A stretch of DNA of 64,000 nucleotides. It comes from Bufo bufo (taxonomy: Eukaryota > Chordata > Amphibia > Anura > Bufonidae). Shown piece after piece: positions 11,004 through 22,475 of this stretch. Location: contig NC_053389.1 of NCBI RefSeq assembly GCF_905171765.1, positions 219,052,624-219,116,623 on the forward strand, in the 5' to 3' direction. Made by a program: the position numbers and the translations under genes. The stretch's first letter is position 1. Every line of letters begins with the position of its first letter. The notes under the pieces are model-generated. The model was not told the origin of the DNA. It saw nothing but the letters and a program-made list of their open reading frames with translations, and did not search any database.

Positions 11004-11404
11004 GTCAGTATTATGAGCGGGTGTTTTGTTGTGGGAGCAGGAGTGGGGACTTGGCAGCCATCTTGGTTTAGGAATAGAAGAAATAGAGATTATAGGTTAA
11101 AGGGTCGGCAGCAGAGAATGGTGAAGCATGTGGCATACAGTAAGTTAGCGACAGACATGAGTGATTCCTTGGACCTGTCGATCCATGGCGCAGTCCTGTA
11201 ATTATGAGGGTGCTGTCATAATGCTGTTTACTTATGATTTGTGGGAGATATATAGATATATTGTGGGGGTGCCATTATATCATTAGGGTGCAGTTATGGG
11301 GGTTGGATATGTTATTGTGGTTCAGTGATATAGTGTGGGTTGGAATATATTATGGAGTTATTTTCTTGTTTTGGGGCGGTAATAGTGGTTTGAGACAGCT
11401 TATC

Positions 11405-12235
11405 CCCTCCTCGGAAAACTAGAGGAATGGTCAAAAATCTGGCAACTAAAATTTAATGTTGATAAGTGCAAGATAATGCACCTGGGGCGTAAAAACCCAA
11501 GAGCAGAATATAAAATCAGTGATACAGTCCTAACCTCAGTATCTGAGGAAAGGGATTTAGGGGTCATTATTTCAGAAGACTTAAAGGTAGGCAGACAATG
11601 TCATAGAGCAGCAGGAAATGCTAGCAGAATGCTTGGGTGTATAGGGAGAGGCATTACCAGTAGAAAGAGGGAGTTGCTCATGCCGCTCTACAGAACACTG
11701 GTGAGACCTCATTTGGAGTATTGTGCGCAGTACTGGAGACCATATCTCCAGAAGGATATAAATACTCTAGAGAGAGTTCAGAGAAGAGCTACTAAACTAG
11801 TACATGGATTGCAGGATAAAACTTACCAGGAAAGATTAAAGCACCTTAACATGTATAGCTTGGAAGAAAGACGAGACAGAGGGGATATGAGAGAAACTAC
11901 TAAATACATAAAGGGAATCAACAAGGTAAAAGAGGAGAGAATATTTAAAAGAAGAAAAACTGCTACAAGAGGACATAGTTTTAAATTAGAGGGGCAAAGG
12001 TTTAAAAGTAATATCAGGAAGTATTACTTTACTGAGAGAGTAGTGGATGCATGGAATAGCCTTCCTGCAGAAGTGGTAGCTGCAAATACAGTGGAGGAGT
12101 TTAAGCATGCATGGGATAGGCATAAGGCCATCCTTCATATAAGATAGGGCCAGGGGCTATTCATAGTATTCAGTATATTGGGCAGACTAGATGGGCCAAA
12201 TGGTTCTTATCTGCCGACACATTCTATGTTGATAC
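11405..12235 (+). pseudogene. CR1/Rex-type LINE, 3' part of the reverse-transcriptase ORF
   Basis: A long open frame (11476-12147) encodes the C-terminal part of a non-LTR retrotransposon polymerase: KIMHLGRKNP, ERDLGVIISEDLKV, PLYRTLVRPHLEYCAQYW and LERVQRRATKLVHGL. The phrases match CR1/L2/Rex-group proteins. The catalytic motifs lie upstream in the family and are missing, so the copy is 5'-truncated. After the stop comes a short 3' tail ending near 'ccgacacattctatgttgat'. The frame is unbroken, so it may be a fairly young insertion in this intron. Confidence 0.82.
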
Positions 12236-12346
12236 CATACTCTCACAGTACTTGCCCCATTGTAAATGATTAAGGGGTGTCTCTCACCCATTAAGTCTGT
12301 ATGGATTGTTCAGATCAGTGACTCCAGTTTTCTCATTTCCCTACAG

Positions 12347-12374
12347 AACTGGGCACAATTCCCACAGGTGGCGG
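12347..12374 (+). CDS. PIK3C2G: PIK3C2G coding micro-exon 5 (28 bases)
   Basis: It lies between TTTCCCTACAG and GCGG|GTGAGT, both strong splice signals. It encodes NWAQFPQVA plus the first base of the next codon. The phase fits both neighbours, and the linker length then matches the mammalian protein within two residues. A 28-base exon is easy to miss in automatic annotation. Confidence 0.75.
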
Positions 12375-12439
12375 GTGAGTAAATGATAGAGATTGTCCAC
12401 AAGTGCTGCTTATTAATGGGATACTGCAAGCAAGATAGA

Positions 12440-12680
12440 CAATAGGTACATATGACATTTTACCCACCATGTTTTGTCACTAATCCTTCAATACAGTGCC
12501 CATACAATAGAGCCATTCAGTGCCTAAATAATACTGCCATATAGTACCCCAAAATATTACCATAGAGTGCTCAAGTAATACTGGGATACAGTGTCCACAT
12601 AATAGAACCATATAGTGCCCTAATAACATGTAGAATCCAAATAACCGCGTCATAGTGTCCTCGCAGCACTACAATTCAGT
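12440..12680. repeat. Degenerate short tandem repeat
   Basis: Variants of 'tacagtgcccatacaatag' recur about every 30-40 bp with many changes. It is an old, decayed minisatellite in the intron. Confidence 0.5.
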
Positions 12681-13284
12681 GCCCTTTTGTACATTCCCTG
12701 GTGGGTGGTGTAGGGCAGTGATGTGGTAAATGATAACGTCCCTGGTGATCTAGCACAGTTTATTAGTAAAGTCCCTAGTCTAGGATGGTGAAGGGGTCAC
12801 GTGTTCCTTCGCCTCCATGCTCCAGGAACATTGTCACTTGAGCCGAGGACGGCCTTCCATGTAACAGCTGCTTTGGTTCTAAAGTAGACGAATGGTGGAG
12901 GTTTTCAGAATTTCATCATCACTTAAATAATTTCACCCCAGAACCACTGTCCCTGCTCTACTTTACCTGTGTGACTGTGCTGAGGACGAGTCTGAGCACT
13001 CTGCTCGGCTATTTCTGTGCTTCTGTAGCTCCCATGAGTTTGTATGGAGCAGCTTGTAATAGCCAATTCCACGTGATAAGTGTATAATATTTTATCCAGT
13101 TTTTGGTGGTCAGTGTATTATACAATATCCTGTGCCAGGTGGTCATTGTAGTATATGTAATGGTCAGTCCCTGGTAGTCAGTATATGATATAGTCAGTCT
13201 ATGCAATACTGGTCAGTCTCTGGTGGTCAGTGTAGAACATATAATGGCCAGTCCTTGGTAGTAGAAAATACTGTATAGCAGCCA

Positions 13285-14140
13285 GTCCCTGATGGTCAGT
13301 GTATAAAGGGTATAATCTACTGACTAGCCTTGGTGGTCAGTGTATGAAGGGTATAATCTATGGACTAGCCTTGGTGGTCAGTGTATGAAGGGTATAATCT
13401 ATGGACTAGCCTTGGTGGTCAGTGTATGAAGGGTATAATCTATGGACTAGCCTTGGTGGTCAGTGTATAAAGGGTATAATCTATGGACAAGCCTTGGTGG
13501 TAAGTGTATGAAGGGTATAATCTATGGACTAGCCTTGGTGGTCAGTGTATGAAGGGTATAATCTATGGACTAGCCATGGTGGTCAGTGTATGAAGGGTAT
13601 AATCTATGGACTAGCCTTGGTGGTCAGTGTATGAAGGGTATAATCTATGGACTAGCCTTGGTGGTCAGTGTATGAAGGGTATAATCTATGGACTAGCCTT
13701 GGTGGTCAGTGTATGAAGGGTATAATCTATGGACTAGCCTTGGTGGTCAGTGTATGAAGGGTATAATCTATGGACTAGCCTTGGTGGTCAGTGTATGAAG
13801 GGTATAATCTATGGACTAGCCTTGGTGGTCAGTGTATGAAGAGTATAATCTATGGACTAGCCTTGGTGGTCAGTGTATGAAGGGTATAATCTATGGACTA
13901 GCCATGGTGGTCAGTGTATGAAGGGTATAATCTATGGACTAGCCTTGGTGGTCAGTGTATGAAGGGTATAATCTATGGACTAGCCTTGGTGGTCAGTGTA
14001 TGAAGGGTATAATCTATGGACTAGCCTTGGTGGTCAGTGTATGAAGGGTATAATCTATGGACAAGCCTTGGTGGTAAGTGTATGAAGGGTATAATCTATG
14101 GACAAGCCTTGGTGGTAAGTGTATGAAGGGTATAATCTTG
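13285..14140. repeat. 41-bp minisatellite, about 21 copies
   Basis: The unit reads 'ccttggtggtcagtgtatga' then 'agggtataatctatggactag'; exact spacing of 41 bp is seen at 13330 and 13371. Most copies differ by zero to two bases, so the array is young or homogenised. Diverged relatives ('ggtcagtccctggtagtcag') lie just upstream at 13100-13290. It ends about 50 bp before exon 6. Confidence 0.93.
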
Positions 14141-14192
14141 CCTGTGGAAAGCAGTCAGATGCTGATATAAATGTATAATGTTCTCACTGCAG

Positions 14193-14382
14193 ATCCTATG
14201 CAGCTCGCCTTGATGGAACTCTCTAAGGTTGTCTCTGGGCTCCTTAGCATCTACAGCCATAGTTTCCACACAGATTTCACAGCTGAACTCAATAGAAAAA
14301 ACTTCAGAATGAAGACCAAATCAACAATCCTCAGTTTCCACTTATATGCTGTGCACAATCTGCCTGAGAATTGGATGAAAAG
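14193..14382 (+). CDS. PIK3C2G: PIK3C2G coding exon 6 (linker and start of central C2 domain)
   Basis: The acceptor is TTCTCACTGCAG and the donor is AAAAG|GTGACC. It encodes about 63 residues including LALMELSKVVSGLLSIYSHS, then ILSFHLYAVHNLPENWMKR. The second phrase matches the first C2 strand of class II enzymes (S-F-x-V-Y-A-x-H-N-I-P-E-x-W in gamma). It is entered after one base and left with two bases of a codon. Confidence 0.92.
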
Positions 14383-15572
14383 GTGACCAATGATCATAGC
14401 ATTACTGATGATGTCATCTCTCATGTCTGGTAACTATGTCCCTCTCATATGTCTGTTGACATCGTCCATCTTGTCTTCAGGTATCTTACCCAAGTAGCAA
14501 TGGTCCTCTCTCAACCTCCAACCTCTAAAGCTCAGTCACATAACCTCCTCTCCACCACCTCCAGGGCCCAGATCTGTATTGGCACACCTTGTGCAAAATT
14601 TATGAAACATCTAATGTTTGTTAAATTTGCTGCATCTGTAAACCTAACACTTTTGTCTAGAGATGCTGCTCAGTTTTTATGCCATCCCTTACTGGAGTGA
14701 GTTTGTGACTTTAAAAAAAGTTCCAGAGGTAAATTGGGAATGAAACTAGTTAGTGGGGTTGTCAGAGGTAGTCACTCCTTTTTTTCTCTGCTGCTTCTAG
14801 TGATCAGCTCCGATCCTCCCTGCTGCTGACATCACTTTTCTGGCTGCAGCAGTGACGTTCCATGCACGCGGGTCATTAGGCAGGCAATCACTGGCCTCGG
14901 CAGTACATCAGACTTAACTGCTGAGGCCAGTATTTGCTGCAGTAGTGACCTGTGTGCAATGGACGTCACCCCTGTAGCCAGGAAAACAAACAGAAGTGAG
15001 TGGTGGAAAAATACGGAATTGCAAACTTTTTGTGCAGGTAAGCCCAAAAAGTTGCAAAGCCCTATTTTCCCACTGTTTGAAGACAGAATTCTGCATGGCA
15101 TGATAAATTCCTCCCATAGTTTCCTAGTATCCTGTTCAGCCTATAAGTCTGTGGGATTACCCCTTCCTTGATATCCCCTCTGTCAGTGAGTCTCTGTGGA
15201 TCAGCCCATTTTCACTGCCCCTGCTTCTTACTGGGTGCTGCGATATTAACTGGAATGTATGACATGGTAGGTAATATATAACAACAGTAGAATTATGATT
15301 GCAGCTCTGAATGTGACTGAAGTAGTGTATAAGTATGATGTAACAGCAGAATTGTGACTAAAGCTTTGGATAAAAGTAGTCAGCACATCCCAATGCGCAG
15401 GTGCATGTCACCTTGGTTAAAATTACAAAACCAAATATAACGCATTAGCACTCTGCACACAGAAAATACCTGAACTAATGCTATACTCACTATAAAATAA
15501 ACTAGTACTAATGCTATGCTCATTAGACAGTATAAATGTAAAGTTCTTGGAATTTTTTTTTTTAGCAAAATA
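14383..15572 (+). other. Intron, mostly unassigned
   Basis: At about 14760-15160 there is an inverted-repeat-like block ('cactggcctcggcag' against 'ctgctgaggccagt', 'gtgacgttccatgcac' against 'gtgcaatggacgtcac'), probably an old MITE. The rest shows nothing I recognise. Confidence 0.45.
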
Positions 15573-16401
15573 CAGTGGGATGCGAAAGTTTGGGCAACCT
15601 TGTTAATCGTCATGATTTTCCTGCATAAATCGTTGGTCGTTACGTTAAAGGTTAAATATATCATATAGGAGACACACACAGTGATATTTGAGAAGTGAAA
15701 TGAAGTTTATTGGATTTACAGAAAGTGTGCTATAATTGTTTAAACAAAATTAGGCAGGTGCATAAATTTGGGCACCACAAAAAAAGAAATGAAATCCATA
15801 TTTAGTAGATCCTCCTTTTGCAGAAATTACAGCCTCTAAACTCCTCCTGTAGGTTCCAATGAGAGCCTGGATTCTGGTTGAAGGTATTTTGGACCATTCC
15901 TCTTTACAAAACATCTTTATTTCATTCAGGTTTGATGGCTTCCGAGCATGGACAGCTCTCTTTAAGTCACACCACAGATTTTCAATTATATTCAGGTCTG
16001 GGGACTGAGAGGGCCATTCCAGAACGTTGTACTTGTTCCTCTGCATAAATGCCTTAGTGGATTTTGAGCAGTGTTTAGGGTCGTTGTCTTGTTGAAAGAT
16101 CCAGCCCCGACGCAGCTTCAGCTTTGTCACTGATTCCTGGACATTGGTCTCCAGAATCTGCTGATACTGAGTGGAATCCAGGCCTCCCTCAACTGCCCAA
16201 ATTTATGCGCCTGCCTAATTTTGTTTAAACAATTATAGCACACTTTCTGTAAATCCAAAAAACTTCATTTCACTTCTCAAATATCACTGTGTGTGTCTCC
16301 TATATGATATATTTAACTGACATTTTTTATCGTAACAACCAACGATTTATACAGGAAAATCATGACGATTAACAAGGTTGCCCAAACTTTCGATCCCACT
16401 G
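15573..16401. mobile_element. Tc1/mariner element, internally deleted, TA target
   Basis: It begins CAGTGGGATGCGAAAGTTTG and ends in the inverted copy at 16401, with TA on both sides (15571-15572, 16402-16403). The inverted repeats are long: about 180 bp on each side match with few changes. At 829 bp it is about half the usual Tc1 length and contains only the C-terminal part of a transposase. Confidence 0.93.
15750..16130 (-). pseudogene. Tc1 transposase, C-terminal fragment
   Basis: About 126 residues remain open on the minus strand. WIFQQDNDPKHCSKST carries the second catalytic aspartate and WPSQSPDLNIIENLWCDLKR carries the final acidic residue of the DDE/D triad. The DNA-binding domain and first aspartate are absent because of the internal deletion. 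The frame start is arbitrary. The protein cannot be active, though the element could still be mobilised by an intact relative. Confidence 0.9.
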
Positions 16402-16523
16402 TAATTTGTGCCTATCTACTGGTTGGAGTAGATTATGAGAGATTGCGAGATTATACATTTCTTACACAGTGCACCTTCCATGGGGCAATTATTCATGGTC
16501 ACTGTGATGATTGTGTCTTGCAG

Positions 16524-16646
16524 TGATAGCTTCTTCTACATTTCATGCTCAGTAATTTATGCTGGGAGGAAGATCTGTCCAGAAGTGAAATCCAGCCATG
16601 TCGCTGCCTCCAAGTCTTTCTTCTTCAGGGCAGTATGGGATGAAAT
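16524..16646 (+). CDS. PIK3C2G: PIK3C2G coding exon 7 (central C2 domain)
   Basis: The acceptor is TTGTGTCTTGCAG and the donor is GAAAT|GTAAGT. It encodes SFFYISCSVIYAGRKICPEV and, after a linker, SFFFRAVWDEM. Class II paralogues have F-Y-L-S-C-S-L and ...V-W-D at the same spacing, so this is the C2 segment between strands. Both borders split codons and fit the neighbours. Confidence 0.9.
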
Positions 16647-16863
16647 GTAAGTTTCTGGGGTAATCAGGAAATATTCACATGAATGGCAGTAATATAGATC
16701 TGCACATAAGGGCCGTGTCTATGTGGCCTGACTTGTTGACATTAACTAGCAACCAGTAACGAGGGGTCAGTAGTAGAGGTCACTGCTCAGTAATGGAGAG
16801 TGAGGGGTCAATGATGAATAACCAGTGCTCATTATCGCTTCCTGTTGCCTCCATCTTGTACAG

Positions 16864-16995
16864 GATCAGGTTCCAGGTACCCACGTCGTCCTTGCCCTAT
16901 GAGTCGATGCTGGTGCTAAGACTGTGTGCAGTGAACCAAACAACACCTTCTGGCTCTTTCATTGCTTGGTCTTGCCTTCCCCTCTATTATAACCA
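16864..16995 (+). CDS. PIK3C2G: PIK3C2G coding exon 8 (central C2 domain)
   Basis: It lies between ATCTTGTACAG and AACCA|GTAAGT. It encodes IRFQVPTSSLPYESMLVLRL, a short loop, then SFIAWSCLPLYYNQ. Mammalian gamma has INFPLEIKSLPRESML and LLAWTCLPLF at these places. This is one of the clearest matches in the window. Confidence 0.95.
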
Positions 16996-18676
16996 GTAAG
17001 TTCTTGAGTTCCTTCCATGTGGAGGGGGGGCGGGGCGCATTCTGACAACCCACCCTATACCTGTCCTGAAGATGAGGCCCTGACACCAGGCCTGGTTCTC
17101 TTCTCAGCATCACTTTCACATTTCGCCAATTTGTTCGTGCTCATCTTTATCTGCTTATAAAAGACTTCACTGAGCAATGAAGACGTAATCATTAGAAAGA
17201 TGAATCATGGCGCCTCCAGGCAGCGGTGAGGCTAATTTATGGGAGACTAATGTCCTCTATCTGATCCAACGCCTTGCTCATTTGACAATGGAATATATAC
17301 CAGTGATTGAATGGTTAGATTGGTCCTACTAGCAACTAAGCCCACCTAAACAACCGAGCCTGCCCTAAACAACTACTATGAACCACAAAGCCCATCCCAG
17401 CCACTGAGCCTGCCCAACCTGCCGAACCCACTCCCAGTCACAAAACCACCCTCACATGCAGCTACGGGGCACCTCCCTGACTTATCATACATGATAATGC
17501 CTCCAGTGCTTGGTTTTGACGACTCCCCTGTGATTAATTCATTAGGTTATTATACAGAACAGCACATTATGAGGGAACAGCACTGAGTTCATTGCTCCTT
17601 CCAAAGTTACGCCAGACAGTTTCCACACACAGTTACGGGTAGTATACACACTGGCATAATAATATACTCCACAAGAGGAATCTTCTCACTGGCCACAAGG
17701 GGCAGCAAAGCTCCACATCTTCCTGATGAGTATCCCTCAGGAGCACTGGCTGCACCTTCAGGTCCTCCCTCTAACGGGATACACATGCTTACGGGGTCTC
17801 TCTTAACCTCTCAAGATTATAGGTGGAGGCAGATTGGGATGGGCTCTACCTGCCCTTCAGCAAATATATTGTACAAATTGATCAGGGGCTTAGCAGAGAT
17901 CAGTGTCTCCAGCATCCATGTAGTTAGCAAGTGTAAACTGGTATCATCTTCAAAAACTGCCTTATTTTATAGTGATCAGTGAACAGTTTATCAGATTTGT
18001 AACATGTCATTTTAGGGAGACAGAAAATTTCTGTGGCTGAAAATCAGTTTCATTCATATGAATATTGTTGTTTTGGCGGGAAGCACATGGATTTCTACAA
18101 ACTCCTTTCAAATGAATGGAACTGATTTTCAATTGCAGAAATTTTCTGCAACAAAATCTGCTGCGTGTGAAGGCACCCTTATGGTTTAACCCACTGTATT
18201 CCCCCATGGCGAGCACACAAATGTCCTGTGCATCCTCCAGTATAATAGAGGACTCCAAGTACTCCTTCACCGTTTGCTTACAGCAGGGGGAATACGAAAC
18301 ATAAAGATGACTTATTCTGAATCTCTGTCTACTACGCCATGCACTGATTACTGTAGTTTGGGGGAATTCCAGGCTGACAGATTCTCTTCAACTGAGACAG
18401 TCATCCCCCATACTGTGCTAACAAGGCAGGAGACATGCAACTCGGCTGAGACCGCCAGTACTGGGGTAAGGCACATAAACCGTATAAAAGGATGACACTC
18501 ACATACAATTCAGCAGACATGGGAACACATAAATCAAGATTCAAAATGACCTTAACATGAGACACAATTACCCCACGTACACACACACTCGATATCTTGT
18601 GCAATCTTCTCCAGCAATTCGTATATTTCCTTTCTACTGTCATTTCTGTCTTCTTATTGATGATCATAATAACAAT
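16996..18676 (+). other. Intron, mostly unassigned, with one MITE
   Basis: From 17000 to 18000 I see unique-looking intron DNA without splice-flanked frames or clear terminal repeats. A small inverted-repeat MITE follows (18018-18182). Confidence 0.45.
18018..18182. mobile_element. Small MITE with inverted arms
   Basis: The left arm 'acagaaaatttctg...gaaaatcagtt' returns in reverse complement as 'aactgattttcaattgcaga...aattttctgc'. The right end is 'gtgaaggcaccctta'. The outer left terminus is missing or diverged. Confidence 0.55.
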
Positions 18677-18692
18677 TGCAATTATATTTTTA

Positions 18693-21234
18693 ACAATGTA
18701 GAAAAAAAAGTAAACAGCGGCACTCACCAGTGTGTTCAAATAGTTTCGGTTTATTCCACAGATAAGGTATGGCAGGGGGCGGACAATTCTGACATGCATC
18801 AAACAGCGACGGCCGTTTCGCGCTACAAGCGCTTCCTCGGGCTGTGCGTCACTGCGTACTTTCGCATCACCCTTTTTAAATGCCGGTGCTGCCCGTTGTC
18901 ATAGTGATAGACAACAAGACTGCGTCCGCATCGAAGTATTGGATAAAACAATACAAGAATGTATACATGCAACAGGACAGTTATAAGTACCAAGCAGCAT
19001 GACAGTAATGTTAGTAATGTATGCCTACAAAAAAGGGCTTAGATCATTCCTGTCATTCAATCCAAGCTCACCCAGAGCTTGCGTCCGCAAAATCCACCCA
19101 GCATTTGCTCGGGTCCCTTGTCACTAAATATGTGGAGGAAGGTTTCCTCCCTAAGAATATGTTGGACAAACTTGTCCCTTCGTTTCCAGCTAAACCATCG
19201 TGGTACTTTCTACCTAAGGTCCACAAGTCACTGAGCCACCCCCCGGGACGCCCCATCGTTGCGGGGATTGGCTCAGTGACAGAGCCTCTGTCTAAGTATG
19301 TAGACTGGCTCTTGAGGCCAGCTCTGGTAAGTGCCCCTGCCTATCTCAGGGACACCAATGATTTCTTACTGACCTTAAAGGAACTGCATTGGCAGGAAGG
19401 GTACCAGTTGGTATCCCTCGATGTGGAAAGCCTCTACACCTGCATCTCTCATGGTGCGGGTGTAGAGGCGGTCCTTGACATCGTAACTAATTTGGGAAAG
19501 AGTCCGATTTTTTGTGATTTCATTGGTGAGGCACTTGAATTTATTCTAACTAACAACGTGTTTCAGTTTGGAAACGAGTGGTTAAGGCAAAGGCTGGGTA
19601 CAGCTATGGGGACCCCATCTCCTGTACATTCGCAAATATGTACCTTTCCAGATTAGAGGACGTGTTCATAGTTTGGGAGGGTACAGAGAAGGAGTGTAGC
19701 GAGTTTGTCGAATTCCTTAATATGAATGACATGGGAATGACCTTCACCCTCAATTTTGGAGGTACCAGATTGGAATTCCTGGATGTGGCTGTCCTGGTGG
19801 AGGACGACGAGTTGGTCACGGAGGGCTTTCGCAAGCCCACGGCGACCAACTCCTTGCTCCACCATGACAGCTTCCATCCACGGAACGTGAAAAAAGCTGT
19901 ACCCTACGGACAGTTTATCAGATGAAGACGTATTAACAGTAGGGATAGTGGATACCGCAGACAGGCATGTGATTTGAAACAACGACTATTGAAGAGAGGG
20001 TACCCGGAAGAAGTACTCAACAAGAATATGAAGAGAGTAGAGGAGGGCTTCTCCCAGAATGATCTACTATTGAGTAGTAGTTGCAGAAATGACCAGACTA
20101 AGATTAGCACGAGGGGTGCCAGGTTTGCATTCTCCTTTAAATACAGTCCCATGGCAGAACGGATTCGCTCAGTAATATTTAAAAATTGGGACATTTTGAG
20201 GAGAGATGCAACCTTGAGTGAGCTCACAGAACAGAAGCCACTTGTTACTTTTAGAAGGAGTCACACTATCAAAGATAGAGTCGTAAGAAGCAGATTTCAG
20301 TCTACTAAAAGTAACAATTGGCTTAAGAGTAACATACCAAAAGGTAATTTTAGATGCGGTAGCTGTTCACTATGCCCCCACAATTCCCAAAAGAAATATA
20401 TTGAGTTTGCAGGTACCCAACATAGAATTAACAGTTTTATCAACTGCCGGAGCACGTATGTGGTATATCTACTGCTGTGCACCTGCGGGCGATTCTATAT
20501 TGGGAAGACCATTAAGTGCATGTTCGAAAGAGTGAGGGAGCACTTTAAATCTCTAAAAACAGGAAAAGGTTGCCCGAGATTTATAGACCATATAAGAAAC
20601 GCCCATGGAGGTAATGTTGACTATCTCCTTCACAGGGTTAGAGACTGTATCCACCCCTCTGCAGGGAGGGGATAGACACCGCCTCCTCCTGCAGAGAGAA
20701 GCAAGGTGGATTTTGCGGACACAAGCTGTGGGTGAGCTTGGATTGAATGACAGGAATGATCTAAGCCCTTTTTTGTTTTTACTAACATTACTGTCATGCT
20801 GCTTGGTACTTATAACTGTCCTGTTGCATGTATACATTCTTGTATTGTTTTATCCAACCCTTCGATGCGGACGCAGTCTTGTTGTCTATCACTATGACAA
20901 CGGGCAGCGTCGGCATTTAAAAAGGGTAATGCGAAAGTACGCAGTGACGCACAGCCCGAGGAAGCGCTTGTAGCGCGAAACGGCCGTCGCTGTTTGATGC
21001 GTGTCAGAATTGTTCGCCCCCTGCCATACCTTATCTGTGGAATAAACCGCAACTATTTGAAGACACTGGTGAGTGCCGCTGTTTACTTTTTCTTCTACAT
21101 TGTTATCATATGCACTCTACATGCTACGCTCAGCTGTGCACCACCGGCAGTGTGTGTCCTCATCAGCCGCGGGAGTCGTGTGGCTATCGGTGCTAATTGT
21201 TTGTGTGGCGGTGCCGCCCCCTACGTCACCTATG
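18693..21234 (+). mobile_element. Penelope-like element with 16-bp target duplication
   Basis: Perfect 16-bp copies of TGCAATTATATTTTTA flank the element (18677-18692 and 21235-21250). Terminal inverted arms of about 400 bp (18694-19105 and 20703-21103) enclose the coding region. Both arms carry a 'gaggaagcgcttgtagcgcgaaac' block with the stem-loop and GAAAC layout of the hammerhead motifs known in Penelope terminal repeats, although the core is not canonical. Inverted terminal repeats and variable target duplications are known for this order. It sits in the 4.7-kb intron between exons 8 and 9. Confidence 0.88.
19021..20675 (+). pseudogene. Penelope-like RT and GIY-YIG endonuclease, broken
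   Basis: The frame encodes a Penelope-type reverse transcriptase followed by a GIY-YIG nuclease. RT wording includes WYFLPKVHKSLSHPPGRPIV, LVSLDVESLYTCISH and LGTAMGTP. The nuclease region has YVVYLLLCTCGRFYIGKT and a cysteine-rich FRCGSCSLCPH just before it. Breaks: a frameshift near 19618; an apparent internal loss just after FANMYLS, where the catalytic Y-x-D-D should stand and only a single E-D-V remains; and a stop at 19923-19925 after FIR. The N-terminal part of the usual protein is missing because the frame starts inside the left arm. The copy cannot make an active enzyme. Confidence 0.9.
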
Positions 21235-21412
21235 TGCAATTATATTTTTAGCTTGGTGCCCTAAATGGAGTAAAGTGAGATCACTACAGGACACCTCACA
21301 TGTCCATTCACACATTAGGTCTTATCCAACAACAGGCCTTGTATACTGGAGGCACAAGACCAGAAGGGTGGGAGATACAGTATGTAGGGGCAGCAAGTAA
21401 CATGTATTTTAA

Positions 21413-21615
21413 GGCTATTTTAACGCACAAGGCAGCGTTTTGGTGTCCGCCTCCAAAGCGGAATGGTAACTGAACGGAGGCAAACTGATGCATTCTGAGC
21501 GGATCCTTTTCCATTCAGAATGAATTAGGGCAAAACTGATCAGTTTTGGACCGCTTGTGAAAGCCCATGACGGATCTCAGAAACGGAAAGCCAAAACGCT
21601 AGTGTGAAAGTAGCC
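21413..21615. mobile_element. 203-bp MITE, TAA target
   Basis: It begins GGCTATTTTAACGC and ends GTGTGAAAGTAGCC, with TAA on both sides (21410-21412, 21616-21618). The interior shares 'gcagcgttttggtgtccgcc' with the partial copy at 30790-30984. It ends about 60 bp before exon 9. Confidence 0.7.
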
Positions 21616-21673
21616 TAAATCATATGTAGTATTTTATTATATCTTGTTGTTACAGACTCCTTTCTTCTTCCAG

Positions 21674-21785
21674 GCAGATTGTACAGGGTGAGCTGCTGCT
21701 GAATATGATATCCCACTCTGAGCCCCCCGCAGTCATCACCCCTGGAGCCTTCGATGTCTCCCTTCCGACTCTACTAACTGTGCAG
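21674..21785 (+). CDS. PIK3C2G: PIK3C2G coding exon 9 (end of central C2 domain)
   Basis: The acceptor is CTTCTTCCAG and the donor is GTGCAG|GTACTA. It encodes QIVQGELLLNMISHSEPPAV, then ITPGAFDVSLPTLLTVQ. Mammalian gamma has SEPPVEMITPGVWDVSQPSPVTLQ here. A second AG 18 bases upstream (after ttgttacag, exon start 21656) is also in frame and would add six residues. The downstream site matches the mammalian length and is preferred. It ends in phase 0. Confidence 0.93.
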
Positions 21786-22254
21786 GTACTACAGCACCCA
21801 GTGTATTTACCTATCTGTATCATTACCTTGTTAACAACGTATAACCCTGCATGTTATTGAAATGTCATAAGTAAGGCCTCATGCACATGACAGTATCCAT
21901 TTGTGGTCTGCAAAATACGGATGCGGTCCATGTGCTGTCTGCATTTTTTTTGCGGATCCATTGATTTTTATCCGTTGACTTCAATGGATATTCTTTGTCA
22001 GGGGCATAGCTAGAACTGACTGGGCCCCACAGCAATTATTTTATGCCGCCCCTTCCCCCTCACCTACTTCAATTAAAACCTTTGGGGAAAAAATTGTCTT
22101 TGTATCGCCAGGTGAGGGAGAGCATTCTTTGACATGAGGCAGGGGCCAGGACACATACCTGCCGAATTTGCATGAAAGAAGCAGTGGCATGCCTAAGGTA
22201 TTTGGCACTTGGGGTGGGTTTCTTCTCTGGCACCCCCCCATACTTTAAAACATT

Positions 22255-22475
22255 ATGCCCCTCACAGTGGTTATGCCTTCATTTTCCCCCCTCATAGTAG
22301 TTATGCTCTCATTGTACCCCTTCACAGTAATAATGCCCTCTCTGTGCCCCCTTCACAGTGGTAATGCCCTCTCTGTGCCTCTTCACAGAAGTAATGCCCT
22401 CTATGTGCCCCTTCACAGTAGTAATTCCCTCTCTATGCCCCTTCACAGTAGTAATGCCCTCTCTGTGCCCCCTCA
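22255..22475. repeat. Tandem repeat, unit about 31 bp
   Basis: About seven copies of 'cccttcacagtagtaatgcc' plus 'ctctctgtgcc' run in a row with small changes. The open frame across it is a repeat artefact. Confidence 0.8.

Noticed and set aside
13285..14140. CRISPR-like regular repeats
   Set aside because: The units are directly adjacent with no spacers, and the genome is eukaryotic. It is a minisatellite; the same applies at 29060-29915.
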